DNA of 60,529 nt from Mnemiopsis leidyi (lineage: Eukaryota > Ctenophora > Tentaculata > Lobata > Bolinopsidae). A program made the translations under genes and the position numbers. Positions 11,983 through 24,500 of the stretch are shown one piece after another. Positions within the stretch are counted from its first letter, which is position 1. Every line of letters begins with the position of its first letter. The stretch covers positions 41,406 through 101,934 of the forward strand of contig JH155322.1 of NCBI GenBank assembly GCA_000226015.1. The letters run 5' to 3'. The notes beneath the pieces were generated by a model. That model ran no database searches, was not told where the DNA came from, and worked only from the letters and a program-made list of their open reading frames with translations.

Positions 11983-13255
11983 ATGACGAACCACACGTAC
12001 GATGGAGTCTGCTCCTCCCAGTTTGAACATTACCTCCTCCTTACTGTCATTCTGTTTGTCTGTGTCTTCGGCTTCATCGGCAACACCCTCGTTACCATAG
12101 CAACCATGTATCGTAAAGCGTTTAGTGGGGACAACATATCCATCGTGTTTGTGAGAAACTTAGCGATAGCAGATCTTTCTTATATCATCATACAGGTTGG
12201 TTTTATGACTTAAAATGTTAAACACTCGAACCACTTCTTATTTTATTGGCAATTAAGGATGATCTTGGATTTTCTTACCCACTACTGTTGATCAATGGGG
12301 TGCAAAATAAAAACCCACACAACTAACTGCGATCTCTCTCTAGGTGGTTCCAGACATAACAGTCCGACTCAGCAACCACCGGTGGATCCTCGGCCCCACA
12401 TTCTGCTTCATCTCCGCACACGCAGTCTACATCCCGGGGGCTGCCAACATGGCCTTCATCTTCTCCATCTCCCTCTACCGGCTCCTTTCCTGCAAGTTTC
12501 CCTTCCGGTTCCGGGAGACGATCACGATCAGACAAGCTAACCTGTTCAGTGTGGTTGTGTGGGCGTGGTCCGTTATACCGAGTGTGGTGTATTTGTGTCA
12601 CGAGACCAGGGCAGTATTCCAGCCCCTAACTTCTGATTGTGATGTCGAGTTTGAAAGGAAGGGTCTGGTTAACCTGATAATAGCAGGACCGTACGTGATC
12701 GTACCGTTCGGAGGTCTTATCTTGTGTAATATTTGGTTGTATTGTATAGCTAGGAAATCTGCAGCTCGTCTTGGCAAGTCTTGCCGACAAGCGCTGGTAA
12801 CTATTGGAGCGGTTTCTGTCCTGTTTATAATATCCTGGGTCCCTTATATCACCAGAAAGATTGCTGTCATGGTTACCAGGAAGGAACTAAACTGGCCTCT
12901 CCGCCCCGATATCTTGTTTTACGAACTTAGTATTTTCGGGAACCCCATTATTTATACGGTAGTGAACGAGAGATTCAAAGTGTTCCTAAAGAACCAACTC
13001 TATTCGATTCTCAAGCCAGGTCACAAACCGACAATTCAGTTCTACACAAACTCCCAGTCCGAACTGCAAACTCCGGTGAAAAAGGGACCCAGTACTCGTA
13101 CTTTAACAAGTCAGGTGTCACCTTTTAAATGTCTCCGGGAGAATAAAGTCAGTAACAAGACAATTACAGTACAGCCTGTTGTGGACGAGTCTTTTTTGGC
13201 GAAATTACGTCGAAACGAGACGATTCAGAAATTACCAACTGACAAAACTCCTTAA
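11983..13255 (+). CDS. Class A (rhodopsin-like) G-protein-coupled receptor
   Basis: A seven-helix plasma-membrane receptor of about 374 residues in two exons, 11983-12195 and 12344-13255, joined in phase 0 by a GT-AG intron. Helix 1 carries I-G-N-T-L and helix 2 L-A-I-A-D-L. The helix 3 Cys (G-P-T-F-C) can pair with the Cys in S-D-C-D-V of the second outer loop. Helix 4 has a Trp, helix 6 reads S-W-V-P-Y in place of C-W-x-P, and helix 7 ends N-P-I-I-Y, a standard NPxxY. The usual D/E-R-Y after helix 3 is replaced by L-Y-R. A Ser/Thr-rich tail of about 90 residues follows. The ligand cannot be read from the sequence; a peptide receptor is the commonest outcome for this shape. The bases CCCCCACCCAG just before the ATG look like a splice acceptor, so a non-coding first exon is likely. 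If the DMXL gene extends past 13549, this gene sits antisense inside it. Confidence 0.85.
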
Positions 13256-14583
13256 AGGGTCTGACAAAGACCACTGACCAGATAACTTTCATCTTTTTCA
13301 ACCATATAAAATCGATTAGGATTCTGTGACTTCTTTCTTGATTTACAGTTCTTGCTTAACAACTAATTGCGGTTTGAGATACGCAGCATCAGCTAGGTAT
13401 ATTGGTTTCACAGTAACATATGCTGCTAAGGACTTCTACATTTTTTTCTAGCAGCCTCAATATTACAACTTCTAAAGACAAACACAACAAAACTGTTTTC
13501 TCCATTACCAAAACAAACAAACAGGAATGAAATATAAACTTCGCTCACCAGTTCAGGAATGACTTCAGTAGATTGTCTGGCTGAATTGTGGTTAGCGTTC
13601 CTCAAAACAGGTCTGTCTTTGGCGCTGTTAGATGTGACTTTGCGACTACTGAAGATGGTGAAGGACGGTTTGAGTTGTCGAGCATCTGCGTAGGACAGAG
13701 ACCTGCGGAGAAAGGTTGGAGATGAGTTTGTTTGTGTGTGAAACTGGCGATGATTTTTGTTTTTGTTTGGTCATGTGCGGTCACAAGGATTGTGTGATTC
13801 TATACACAGGAACGGTATGAATCTGAGTTTCAAGTGATGATTTTGACTTTTTGATTATCCGCTCCTTATAAAATGGTTTGATTTTAATCTGATGGAGCTG
13901 CGAGGTCTTATTGCGTTTCGTGAAAAAATAATCTTTGTGCTTAAATTGTCGATTGGACTCGTGAGGCCAAATGAAACAGTAGTTGATTGAAGAAGAATCA
14001 CCTTCCGTTTTATACGTCATAGACGTACTAAAATAATTTGTATCATAAATTTTAAAAGCATACAACTTCTCAACACTACTATTTCAATTTACACATTATT
14101 TGAGTATAACTATGATAAAGAATATCAGAACGTGGTCCCTTCATTCAGAAGTTATCAGAAATATTTGTTGTTGTTGTGTAGCCCTGGCAAGGGCTGGCAT
14201 CTAAGGGCCTTAAAACTGTACATATATAATTACAAAATTATTTAAGCATATTATATCAATTATAAAAATCCCCGAAAATCGTCCGAAAACATACCAGTTT
14301 TGTATGGCCTCAAAACGGGTCAATCAAATAATATGGATTGCAGTTGGCCATTTTACGAAAAAAACTTCTTCAAAACATATATACATCTTTATCCAAAGTT
14401 GCAAGACGTAACATTCACACAAAATACACAATACACATTGCACGATTAATGTATATTCTAGAACATACTCAGCTCATATCTCGAATTAGAATCAGTCTCT
14501 ACTCAGATCCTCTATTGTTATCTGAAGCCGATAAGGTCCTATCAACGCTCAATACCCGCTTGTTCTTGATGTAGTGGTTATTT
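13256..14583. other. Spacer up to assembly gap
   Basis: Apart from the candidate minus-strand exon at 13549-13702 I see no gene. 14499-14583 continues the open minus frame that enters the gap and may belong to the element described at 14987-15299. Confidence 0.4.
13549..13702 (-). CDS. Candidate exon 12 of the DMXL gene
   Basis: A 154-base exon with acceptor CTTTCTCCGCAG and donor CTG|GTGAGC. It opens with one base that completes a codon, which is the phase left by DMXL exon 11 (TG|G, Trp), and ends in phase 0. The translation contains L-K-P-S-F-T-I-F-S-S, then V-T-S-N-S. I align this by eye with the DMXL segment that follows the sequence matched by exon 11, where V-T-K-N-S occurs. If correct, intron 11 is about 4.85 kb and contains the antisense gene at 16916-18129, the N gap and the coiled-coil ORF. 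The match is short, so it could be an exon of another gene. Confidence 0.45.
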
Positions 14584-14986
14584 NNNNNNNNNNNNNNNNN
14601 NNNNNNNNNNNNNNNNNNNNNNNNNNNNNNNNNNNNNNNNNNNNNNNNNNNNNNNNNNNNNNNNNNNNNNNNNNNNNNNNNNNNNNNNNNNNNNNNNNNN
14701 NNNNNNNNNNNNNNNNNNNNNNNNNNNNNNNNNNNNNNNNNNNNNNNNNNNNNNNNNNNNNNNNNNNNNNNNNNNNNNNNNNNNNNNNNNNNNNNNNNNN
14801 NNNNNNNNNNNNNNNNNNNNNNNNNNNNNNNNNNNNNNNNNNNNNNNNNNNNNNNNNNNNNNNNNNNNNNNNNNNNNNNNNNNNNNNNNNNNNNNNNNNN
14901 NNNNNNNNNNNNNNNNNNNNNNNNNNNNNNNNNNNNNNNNNNNNNNNNNNNNNNNNNNNNNNNNNNNNNNNNNNNNNNNNNNNNNN
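14584..14986. other. Assembly gap
   Basis: 403 undetermined bases. Open frames drawn across it are artefacts. Confidence 0.99.
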
Positions 14987-15299
14987 CGTTCTTGACGGCA
15001 GTTTTCACGGATTCTAACTGCTTCTGTTGACATTCTATTACGGTTTTTTGATCAACCAACACCCGGCTTTTCAATTCATCTATCTTAGCTGCTGCGGATT
15101 TACAAACGCTGATGTTATTGTGCATCAATATTGCTAAGTCAACAACCATCTTTGCGAGAGTGTTCTTGTTCAATTTGTTGGCCAAAACAGTAGGGTTCAG
15201 GTCTTCTACAGTTTGTACCCTGGTCTCCTTCAGAATAGAACATAGAGTCGAGTTTAGATTCTCCTCCATTTCGTTTAGAGCGGTAACAGAGAATTCCAT
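14987..15299 (-). CDS. N-terminal coiled-coil ORF, probably from a retroelement (partial)
   Basis: From the ATG at 15299 the frame runs about 104 residues into the gap. The sequence is helical and rich in Glu, Lys, Leu and Gln (for example M-E-E-N-L-N-S-T-L and Q-K-Q-L-E-S-V-K-T-A-V-K). No signal peptide or catalytic motif is visible. Heptad-like spacing at the start of an ORF is typical of the first ORF of non-LTR retrotransposons, and the gap itself suggests a repeat that did not assemble. That assignment is inference; an ordinary cellular coiled-coil protein is possible. The track's longer upstream start (15473) adds residues of different composition, so I prefer 15299. Confidence 0.4.
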
Positions 15300-16915
15300 T
15301 TCAGCGTAAAACAAGTTACACCGTCGAGTGCGTAGTGTAAATTGCTGATATCTCAAAACTGATAACAGAGCGATAAAAATGCTGCGAAATACAATTTGCT
15401 TAACTGCAACATGTTGTAACACGAAGTGAAGGTTTAATTCATCAAAAAACCATACTGATTCCAAATGCAGCAAAAAATCGACATTCTTAAATAAATTTAA
15501 AACTAGAAATCTCGCTGATATTTAATTTACACTCCATCGTGGACAATATCTTAGCTCAAAACGTTGAAGACGCCCCGATTAGTTATCTAATCCTGATTTA
15601 CTGTCTCTAAGGAATCGACTTGAAGTTGAGTTTTGTTCGGAAACCCGAACTTGGAACAAACAGAATTCAGAAAACAGTTGGGAACTGGCCATAAAGCCTG
15701 ACACAGAACAGCTTAGAACCTCCTGAATCTTAGGTATTTGCAGAACCGGTTTTCAGATCTGGTAATAAATATATGTGTAGGAGCGCCTCCTATATGAGAA
15801 TATTTTCTATACAGACATCTAATTGCAATTCCAGCTGTCTGATGACTAATATTTGAGGGGGTCTTGACTGATGTGTATGTGACTTGAGATGTAATTCGGT
15901 ATGTGACTTTTACTGTACGCTCGAGCAGCCTAGCCCAATGTTATTTACATCGCTTTGTTTGGTCACCCTGTAGTCTTATCCTTAGCATAGTTGTATAATT
16001 ATCATAGACATTCCTTTATTTCAAAAAAAAATGTCTTATAACTCACCTCGAACACAATTTGAGTTTTACCAAACAAACGATTTATTATTATTTAGGCAAT
16101 TTGCCTGTATTCTATTTTCTATGCTTATTTGTAAAGCTCACATTGATATTTCATATGCTAACTCAACTACATCATATGACTATTGTTTAGCCCCTTCTAA
16201 ATATGGTGTACAAAAATGTCGTTGACATTAACACTTAGTCCTCAATGATGCTGTGAATACAACATATATAATACATAATACTCAGCGTAGTTCTTTCTCC
16301 AATGCTGTAAGATACGTAGCGTAGCAAGCAAACGTGTGCATACGCAAACGTATTTGTCGCCGAGGTTTCACGTATTCCGATTTCCTAGACATTTCGAACG
16401 AAAAAAATTAAAATTTGACCCTGTTAAATTTTGTTCGAAATACACGCGCAGATTTAGAGCCAATCATTTGACAACAATGTCTTTCTTTGTCACGACTTGA
16501 GATGGGCCACTACATATTTCAGTATTTCAGACTAGACTAGAAACTCAGAGAACTCTGCAATCTACATTTTTTTGTGTTTTAGACAGCTTCTTAGACTGAA
16601 ATCCCTCCACAACCTACACAGCTTTCTCAAGAGAGTGTGAGCAGTAACTTAACTACAGCTATTTGACACCTTTATACACATGGATATTGTCTTTAGTGTT
16701 ACCGGCAAATTATTCGTCATTTATCTTTGTCACTCTGTCTTGAGTCGAAATTTAAAATGTACAGACTTATAGAGAGTATCGTTATCTCTAATAGTAAAGT
16801 TTAGCACCATATTTTTTACATACATATACCAAAATTAAAAATTGATGCACAAAATAGTCGTAAATAATTGTCTTTCAACGTTTAGTTTTACTGAATTTTT
16901 GGAATTCGATTAAAG
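15300..16915. other. Non-coding spacer
   Basis: No gene, repeat array or tRNA recognised. It lies inside intron 11 of DMXL if exon 12 is correct. Confidence 0.4.
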
Positions 16916-18129
16916 ATGGCGTACGGAACTCGAATAGCCCTGCTCTTTTTTAAGGTAAGACGTTACTCAGTCCTGTAAGGTACAATAAACATTGTAGAAG
17001 TTCTGATTAACTTTGGAAAAATTATTTGCACAATATTTTCCTCCTTTTTTCCATAATAAACTACATTAAATTCTTTCCCCTGATTAGGGTGATTACAGCA
17101 AAGTAAACCCATTTACTTAAACCTTGGCATGATTCCAAGTCGAAACTCGAAAGCCGATACCCGAATCTCCATTCCTTACTAAATATGCTCCAGGGACTAC
17201 CAGACGAGAATCTCCATTCCTTATCTCTTACTCAATATGCTCTAGGGACTGCCAGACGAGAATCTCCATTCCTTATCTCTTACTAAATATGCTCCAGGGA
17301 CTACCAGACGAGAATCCCCTAACACCAGAAGATCAGTCCCAGGGGGAGGTTCTACTCATACAGGTATTTGAAATAGCTTATATCTTAGCTGTATAACTCC
17401 TAGGTATGTGACTTTTCTTTAGCACTTTAGTAGAGCGGTTATTCTGAATTTTGTGATGACAAAAAACACGTACTAGGCCGTAGAGAGAGAGCCTATTGGA
17501 ATACGCGATTATAGAAATACAAAAGCGTGTGACAGAGTGGAGTGTAATGTGTGTGTTGATATGACGGTGGTTGTCATGGAAATAAATTATATCCGTAATG
17601 GTTTAACATTAGAGGAAGCTCAAACCAGACACTACTATGACGTAACATCTTTTCAGGAAGATGAACTTGAAGAGATGAGCATGCCTGTGAGGAAAGTAAA
17701 AGTTATGTCACCCCCTGAGAAGCAGGTTTCAATCATTACAGAGTTCTGGCTAACTGCCAATAACTGCCAATAAGGACCAGTTTGTTTGGGCTGATATGAC
17801 TGACCACTCAGGATACGCAATAAACCGATTTTAAAAGGTTCTTATTTATTATTTCTGTCTCAGTGCGATTCCAGAATATTTCAAACTGACAAACGCCATT
17901 ACAGCGCGGCTACGTTGCAAGGAGAAATCGCAGGAGCCTCGAAACAAAGCAAGTAAAACAACCGGACGTGGATATCGAACTGGTTCTGCTTCAACACGAT
18001 GCAGCAGCCGCCGCCGAGAGAGCTACCAACCCAAAGAGCTCGTGGAAGTCTCGTAATGCTAATTTCTACCACACCAAACAGTACCGCGTCCGAACAACAA
18101 ACAGAAATCCCGGCAGACGATTTTGTTGA
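16916..18129 (+). CDS. Four-exon gene of unknown function (132 residues)
   Basis: Exons 16916-16954, 17298-17363, 17657-17725 and 17905-18129, every junction in phase 0 with GT-AG borders (for example AAG|GTAAGA, CAG|GTATTT, TTTTCAG|GAA). The protein starts M-A-Y-G-T-R-I-A-L-L-F-F-K. Acidic exon 2 contains G-L-P-D-E-N-P-L-T-P, and exon 3 contains D-E-L-E-E-M then R-K-V-K-V. The 74-residue last exon is basic, with R-G-Y-V-A-R-R-N-R-R, an Ala run and W-K-S-R-N-A-N-F-Y-H. I do not recognise a domain. There is no signal peptide or membrane helix. It runs opposite to DMXL, ending about 420 bases from DMXL exon 11. The acceptor of exon 2 is the last of three tandem copies. Consistent phases argue for a real gene, but exon 1 is short and could be chance. 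Confidence 0.55.
17164..17330. repeat. 52-bp tandem repeat over a 3' splice site
   Basis: Three units carrying CCATTCCTTA, TACTAAATATGCTCCAG and GGACTACCAGACGAGAAT (the first unit lacks about 7 bases). Each holds a branch-point-like TACTAAA or TACTCAA, a pyrimidine-rich stretch, an AG and the start of exon 2 of the flanking gene. The period is not a multiple of three, so only one AG is likely used. Confidence 0.75.
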
Positions 18130-18551
18130 ATTTGCGATGTCATGTGTATTTTAAAACAATGTACAGAATGAGGACAAAACATGAAACAGCCATGAGCTGA
18201 ATTATGGACTTGTTTTTCTCTGGTATAATCTTGCAGATAATGAGGTTTTTTCTTCTTTTTAAACATTTCACTCAGATCTGTTGTATCAACGTGCGATAAA
18301 TAAGCGAAAAACGCTGATTAATAATTTTACTGAAAAAAATTTGATATTCGATGGTTTAAGTTTTTTCTTACAATTTGCATGCTTTTTATCATTTAAAATT
18401 CACGAGGAATTTTTGATTGGCTATTATAATACGGTGTAACATTTTTTGCTAATGATTTGACTCTCGCAACCGAACTTATCACTGCTTTTACAGTCACTTT
18501 TACACCATACAAAATGTGACAAAGTTTTAATCAAACCAAACAAGAACTAAC

Positions 18552-21500
18552 CACGGAAGTTTAAGAACGAATCTGGTGGTCAGGGCCTGGAAAGGATATG
18601 CCACATCGATCTTCTCCACCCTCCACCCCATAAAAGAGCCGGTAGCAGGGCTGACACACACAACCATGTCGTAACTCTGAGAGTTAAACTTTCAAAGGAA
18701 TGTTTCACCAAGGAGGGAATAAAAGTTAGATAAAAGTCAATAACCATCGAGTGTTTATTTCTTTATGAAGATTGTTTGATTCCGCAAGAATTCAGCCAAT
18801 AACTGCCTGGATAATATACAAAATATCAACGTTTCTAGAAGACCAACCTTGTACCAGTATTTGAGGAGTTGAGACTCCGTGTATTGGTACTCCCTCATAT
18901 CTTTCACTCTTCCCATTTTCAATTCAAGCATCTCTTTATCAACCGGCTGAAAAATTCGGGAGTTCGCCGATTTTAGGGGACATCAATATTGACAAAGATA
19001 AAGAAAATCGTTCTGCAGAAGACTGGTTTTAATCAGAAGTTGAAGATTAGAAGTTCGATTACATGTTCGACAAACTTTTCAAAGTTTCATTAAATCTATT
19101 CCATTTTGTTCTACCTCTTCTGGTTGTTCAGAATCTGGAAGAACAAAATCCTCCTCCTCAGCAATGTCGTATGAGCTGACAGACAGGCCTTCTGACAGAA
19201 TCAACTCGCCTTTCAATCTCGCGTTTTCCAGACACACACTGAAGGGGAAAAAATGGGTCACATACCTTGTTTCAGATAAATAGATGGTACTTTTTGAATT
19301 AGATCGACATTGGGAATCATATAAATCAAGAACCTGTATGTAAGGGCCTTGTTGTTGAACCATTGAAATATGTATGGAGATCCCTTTATCTTTTTCTCAG
19401 TGGATTCTTTCAATGGATCCAACACCGTCCCTAAAGAAGATTTTGTCAATATAAAGTAAAAAACCATGGTATTTATCATTGTTTAATTATGCACATTGTA
19501 TCCAGAAATTTTAAATTTCCATTCATTAGGAATATAGTAACCTAGACAGCACCTAAAACAAAAGATTTGGTGACGGAATGTCGGGCGGAAATGGAAGGGT
19601 GGACGCTGGGGGCTTCAAGCCAAATTCTACCGATACAGTCGTGGCAGGAGGTGAGCAGCACTTGTCTGACGGAATCCCTGAAAGTTATTTAAATGTAAAA
19701 AGTTGAGGCAAACTTTTCTATGGGGAAACGTTTGGTATTTAATGGTTTGTCCTTTGGAAGTCTTATCTCAAAAACTCAAATAACTCCCGTAAAAATTACA
19801 AATGTAACCTGATATTGACTTCTATGACACATTACACTATTCTTTTCATGATGAAAATGTGTAACAGCAAGATTTCCGACTTAAACAAACTTTGCTAAGT
19901 GTAGATCTACAAATTGTTTGACAGAGCATGTCAAACTATAGAGTCAATAAACCCAGGAACTGGGCTTTAATGAAAATTTGTCATTGAATTTGTCTCTTGT
20001 GATAGAAACGTACTTTGGAAGTTCAGGAGAAACTGAGCGCCAGCAAGCTCCAATAACTACATCAGGATGTAATATCAACTCACTCCTGTATTCTCTGCCA
20101 TCTGAAAGATATGTTTTAGATAAACTGATTGTGTTATTAAGGATTGATAGTTATTAATTCGGCCTCGGGCCTCCGATCCCATGATAGCTGCCCCAAATAC
20201 TTGGATTTAAAAGACATATTTAGAGGAAAATTCTTTCTGGAAAAATGTACATCTAAAAAGTCAAGATGAACATGGCAAGATCAAACTAACAAACCGGATC
20301 TTGCAATCTTATATATTTCTTAAATCCACAACGCGCACTATTCGAAAAGTTGTGTGCGTGATAAAAGCCTCTCATAAGTTTAAGCGCGTTCCTTAAATCT
20401 CAATTGAAGACCCTTTCGGGCCTTTTTCGTAAACAGTGCCACGTACGTTCGCAGCTGCATTTAAAATCGGATATAATTGAAAGCTAACCTTTCATCTTTT
20501 TCCAGAGCTTCAAAACCCTTGAGTTTCGAGATAACGTTGTAAAGAATCGCCCATCAGGAGAAACAGTTACTTGAGTCGTTTCTTCTGTGACACTGAATTA
20601 ATTTTAATCTTTTGTGTGTCAACGATTTAAGAAGAGACCCAAGCCACTGACTTGGCTAAAATTTACCTACAAAACGAAGACTTTCGATGATTCCTACCTT
20701 TATGTGTTATTCGCAGACAAGACAAAATATCCGCTATACACAATGACATTTAAACTTACTGCGCACTCCACGAACATTTCCAATCAGCAGTTCGGTAGAT
20801 CAGAAGTTCTGATCCCGTTACGATAAGCTCACTTCCGTCATTGTTGAATGTGGCACAAGCAACACGTGATCCGATCGAGAGTGTGTAGGATAGGTGCCAC
20901 TTGTAGGGGTATTCCTGGAAATTTAAGAAAATTGTTGGATCGTTAAAGATATGTAATAGAAATATGTAAAGAGATATGGACTATGGAGATCCACTTTAAA
21001 GCACTCCCAGTTTTAAAAGGAGAGCTCTATAAATAAATCTCAGTTCTTTGCAAGTTGCCAAAATTGACATGGCAGTAAACTGACTACAAGACGTTCTGGT
21101 GACACTGCCATCACCAGAAAAGTTCCTGTTCTGAGGACCCTTGTAAATTTTGTACATTGCTTAAACCCATGAAGTGTCTGACTCTTGGAGGTGATCAACA
21201 CAAAATTCAACTGGAGTCGTATTTAAAAGAGTCCGTATCGGGTAGGGAGTGCAGAGGATTTAAAACATGCACACGTTTACCACTAAGAGAATCAAGAGAG
21301 TAACACTCAGATCCTATTTACTGACATAGGAGAACATACTGGAGAGATTTGAAACAACTTTTAGCTATTGTATTGTTGTTGAAGAGATTTAAGTTTTTGC
21401 TATTATGCATATTGCTGTGAAAGTTCAGTTGTTTTGTTGAGCACTTTATAAACAACCTATTTTATAGTTTATAGAGTGTCATTGTTGTGACACCAAAAAC

Positions 21501-24500
21501 AAAAAGTTTAAAAATATTGGCTAAATCAAAAGAAAAAGTTCTAACGTTCTAAAAAATTTCCATAATACCCGGAATACATGATTGTCTTTCTTGTATATGA
21601 TAAAGCAATATAAAAAGAATTCCTAGTCCATTTTTCACTGAGAAGAATTCCAATCAAACATAGATAACTCATACAAATTAAATGATGAAAGAAGTTGCAG
21701 TTTACAGTTATGTACTTTTTATTCTTTAATCTTAACAACACAGTTCTACAGATCGCCTAGTCTCTGAAAAGTACCAAGTTTCTCTAAAGATGAGTCTCTC
21801 CAGACATCTTGGTAGAAGACCCCCTCCCACTTCTGTTCCCTCTACAGTGTACCCTCACAGACCTAGGTGTAGCTGGCGCAGACATGCCAACACACTGTGC
21901 CATCTCTCGAAATTTGGCCCAGAGGAACTGCCTGAAACTGCTGACAGTTATCGAGTAGACGAAGAAGTTGGCCACAATGTTGATGTTCTCCAAGAAGGAC
22001 ACAGCACGCTGTGCCGTCTTGCTAGGACCACCAACGTACCCGTAGTGATAATGCACCATGCCCGTCATGATCACATCAGGAAGGTAAGATACCAAGAAAA
22101 CCGTGGTGGTGAGGACTACAGGTAGGACCCCCTGCCAGCGGAGACAACTTTCCCGACTTCCTGCAGCTTTGAGAGCTTTGTACAGCAGGATGGCTGAGGT
22201 TAAAATCATCAGCACTACTTTCGTCACAAATATTATAGCAATAGCAACGTGTTGGAAGTAGTTCAGCCATATCGGCACATTGGTCAGACTATAGTCGACA
22301 AAGCAGTTATAGTGGATGTAGTCGAAGTAAAGGGATTCCTTGGTCGTGAAGATCATGTGTATCATCTGTGTTGGGAGGAGGAAAGTACTAAACCAAACTG
22401 CCAGACAGATAATGTGTCACCGTTTTGTAGACCAAGTACCAGCTCGGAGCGGATACTGGACAATGATGAGCTTACTTGTGGACAAGAGGCATGTTAACAG
22501 CGATATGGTTGGAGTTACAATGTAGGCAAGACCGAAGTTGACGGAGCAAAGGAAGTCCCCCAGGATCCAGCCTCCCCCCAGCAGAGAGATAATTATTGGG
22601 ACAACTCTAGTGAAGGTCAACATAAGATCAGCTGCAGCTAGATGTTGTATAACCACCACTATCACGCGATGCAGCTTTATCGCTTTGTACTTGGTGGTCC
22701 CAACTAGAATTAGCGTGTCCCCGAACAGAGATAGAAGTGCTATTACCACGTGGTACACTGTCCAAACTATTGTCTCCTCTTTACCAGGGAGTAGACCTGC
22801 CGTATCGCGTTGGGAGCTCATCGTGTAACAGCAGCTAAGGATTCAGGGCAAGTAAAAGTCGAGTTCTAATTGCAATCCTTACTAAAAAACGCAGGTTACG
22901 AAGACAGGTGCGTTTAGAAATCATACTCTAGGAGTTAAGAATTCCAATTTCAACATATCTGAGATTCGACATAAAAATAGGGCCAGTGCAAAGTGAGTAG
23001 ACGTATAATGGCATTTCATCGGTGACTTTGCAGGTTACCGGTACTCAATGCAAGTTTTAGGAGACGTTTTAACAGATTAGCTGAGGAGACTTTTGATACC
23101 TAAACCTATGTTAAATGCAAGTTAGGAATGTCTGTATTTGATCACTGAGAACCACCTTTTTGTAAGATCACAATGCGACTACGATTTAACAGAATACACT
23201 CTTACTTTATCTCTTTGTCAACGGGCATTGATTCAATAGCTAGCTAAAAATAACATAACATTTTCAAATTTCCAATTCTCTAAAACAATGCCCTGTTATC
23301 ATGTTTACCAGTGTGCAAAATTAGGGGGGTAAGATGATCACGATTTTCTGACCATTTGGCTAAGGTCAGGGTGTCATTGTCATGGTCAAACACTTTTGAA
23401 TATTGTCAAAAAACAGTTGAACTCAGCCTTTAATGCGACTCCTAAACAATAGCTTACTTGTATACCTGTACCCCGGCTTTTACAGTTATATTGATGGGGT
23501 TCATGAAAAATTCTAGATCTTTTAACGGAGACTTTCCTCACGGTCTCCCGGTTATTCGGCTAAGTCGACCGAAGAAGACTGCTAAGGCAAATGCCCTGAG
23601 CCCACTCTTCCAGAATTATTGGATCTGAGAATCGAACCCCTGCATACAAACCCGTTATTGTTTATGAGTCAATACTCTCTTCTTGACTCGAGTGATAGGC
23701 ATAGGATTTAATTGAAATTAATCACTATATTTCTACGTTACAACGCCGTCATCAGGACACATAAATTTGTTGTGTTTGTTGTAATAGTTTACTTCTGTAC
23801 TTACATCGTCACCAACAGTAGTCTCGGCAGATAGAATGTACACTGAATGAGATGAAACTGCTCCAATCTGGTAAGTTTAATTTGTAAGGATTTTATCTGA
23901 ATGTATACGTGTTTGTATACATTTGTAAATGTGTACATACATTGTACATGTAACATGTATTGTAGTAGTCGGGGTTTTTGAAATGTAGGGGTCAAAATCA
24001 ATAAAAACACGATGAGGAGGAATGAGGACGTCCACTTTATACACTTTGAACACACTTTATACACACTGTACACAATGTACACATTGTACACAATGTACAC
24101 ATTTTACACATTGTACACGATACTTCTGTATTTGTGGAGATTTAAAAGTTAAACAATACCAAGTGGTGAACAAGACAACACAATCACATGGATACAATTA
24201 TAAGATAATTCACTGTGTGAAAGTTAACAAACTTTATATATGTACTTTATCAAACTTAAACAAAGATATTAGAAGGTGTGTTTATCGAAATTGAGTTATT
24301 GCTGAGAGTAACAAAAATGTGAAGGAGTAAAGAAACTAACCCTGCCTGTGCTAGGACAGAGAGTTATTGCTGTTATCTGAGATCTACACCCACTTATGTT
24401 TGTTATCAGCTGTACTCTGTGAAACACATCGTCTAGAACCACTATGTCGCAACCAGTACAGTAAACCTGAGCAATATGTCAACTGTTAACTGTTAGCTGT

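Noticed and set aside
14499-15473. A 324-residue ORF across the N gap
   Set aside because: About 135 codons are N; only the two flanks are real, and a shorter start at 15299 fits the composition better.
22417-22419. Selenocysteine at the receptor TGA
   Set aside because: It falls at a loop-helix border where no redox residue is expected, and I saw no obvious SECIS-like element; nonsense change is simpler.
22366-22470. A short intron removing the receptor TGA
   Set aside because: The GT-AG pairs I tried (GTACTT with TTTAG or CACAG) either lose helix 4 or break the frame.
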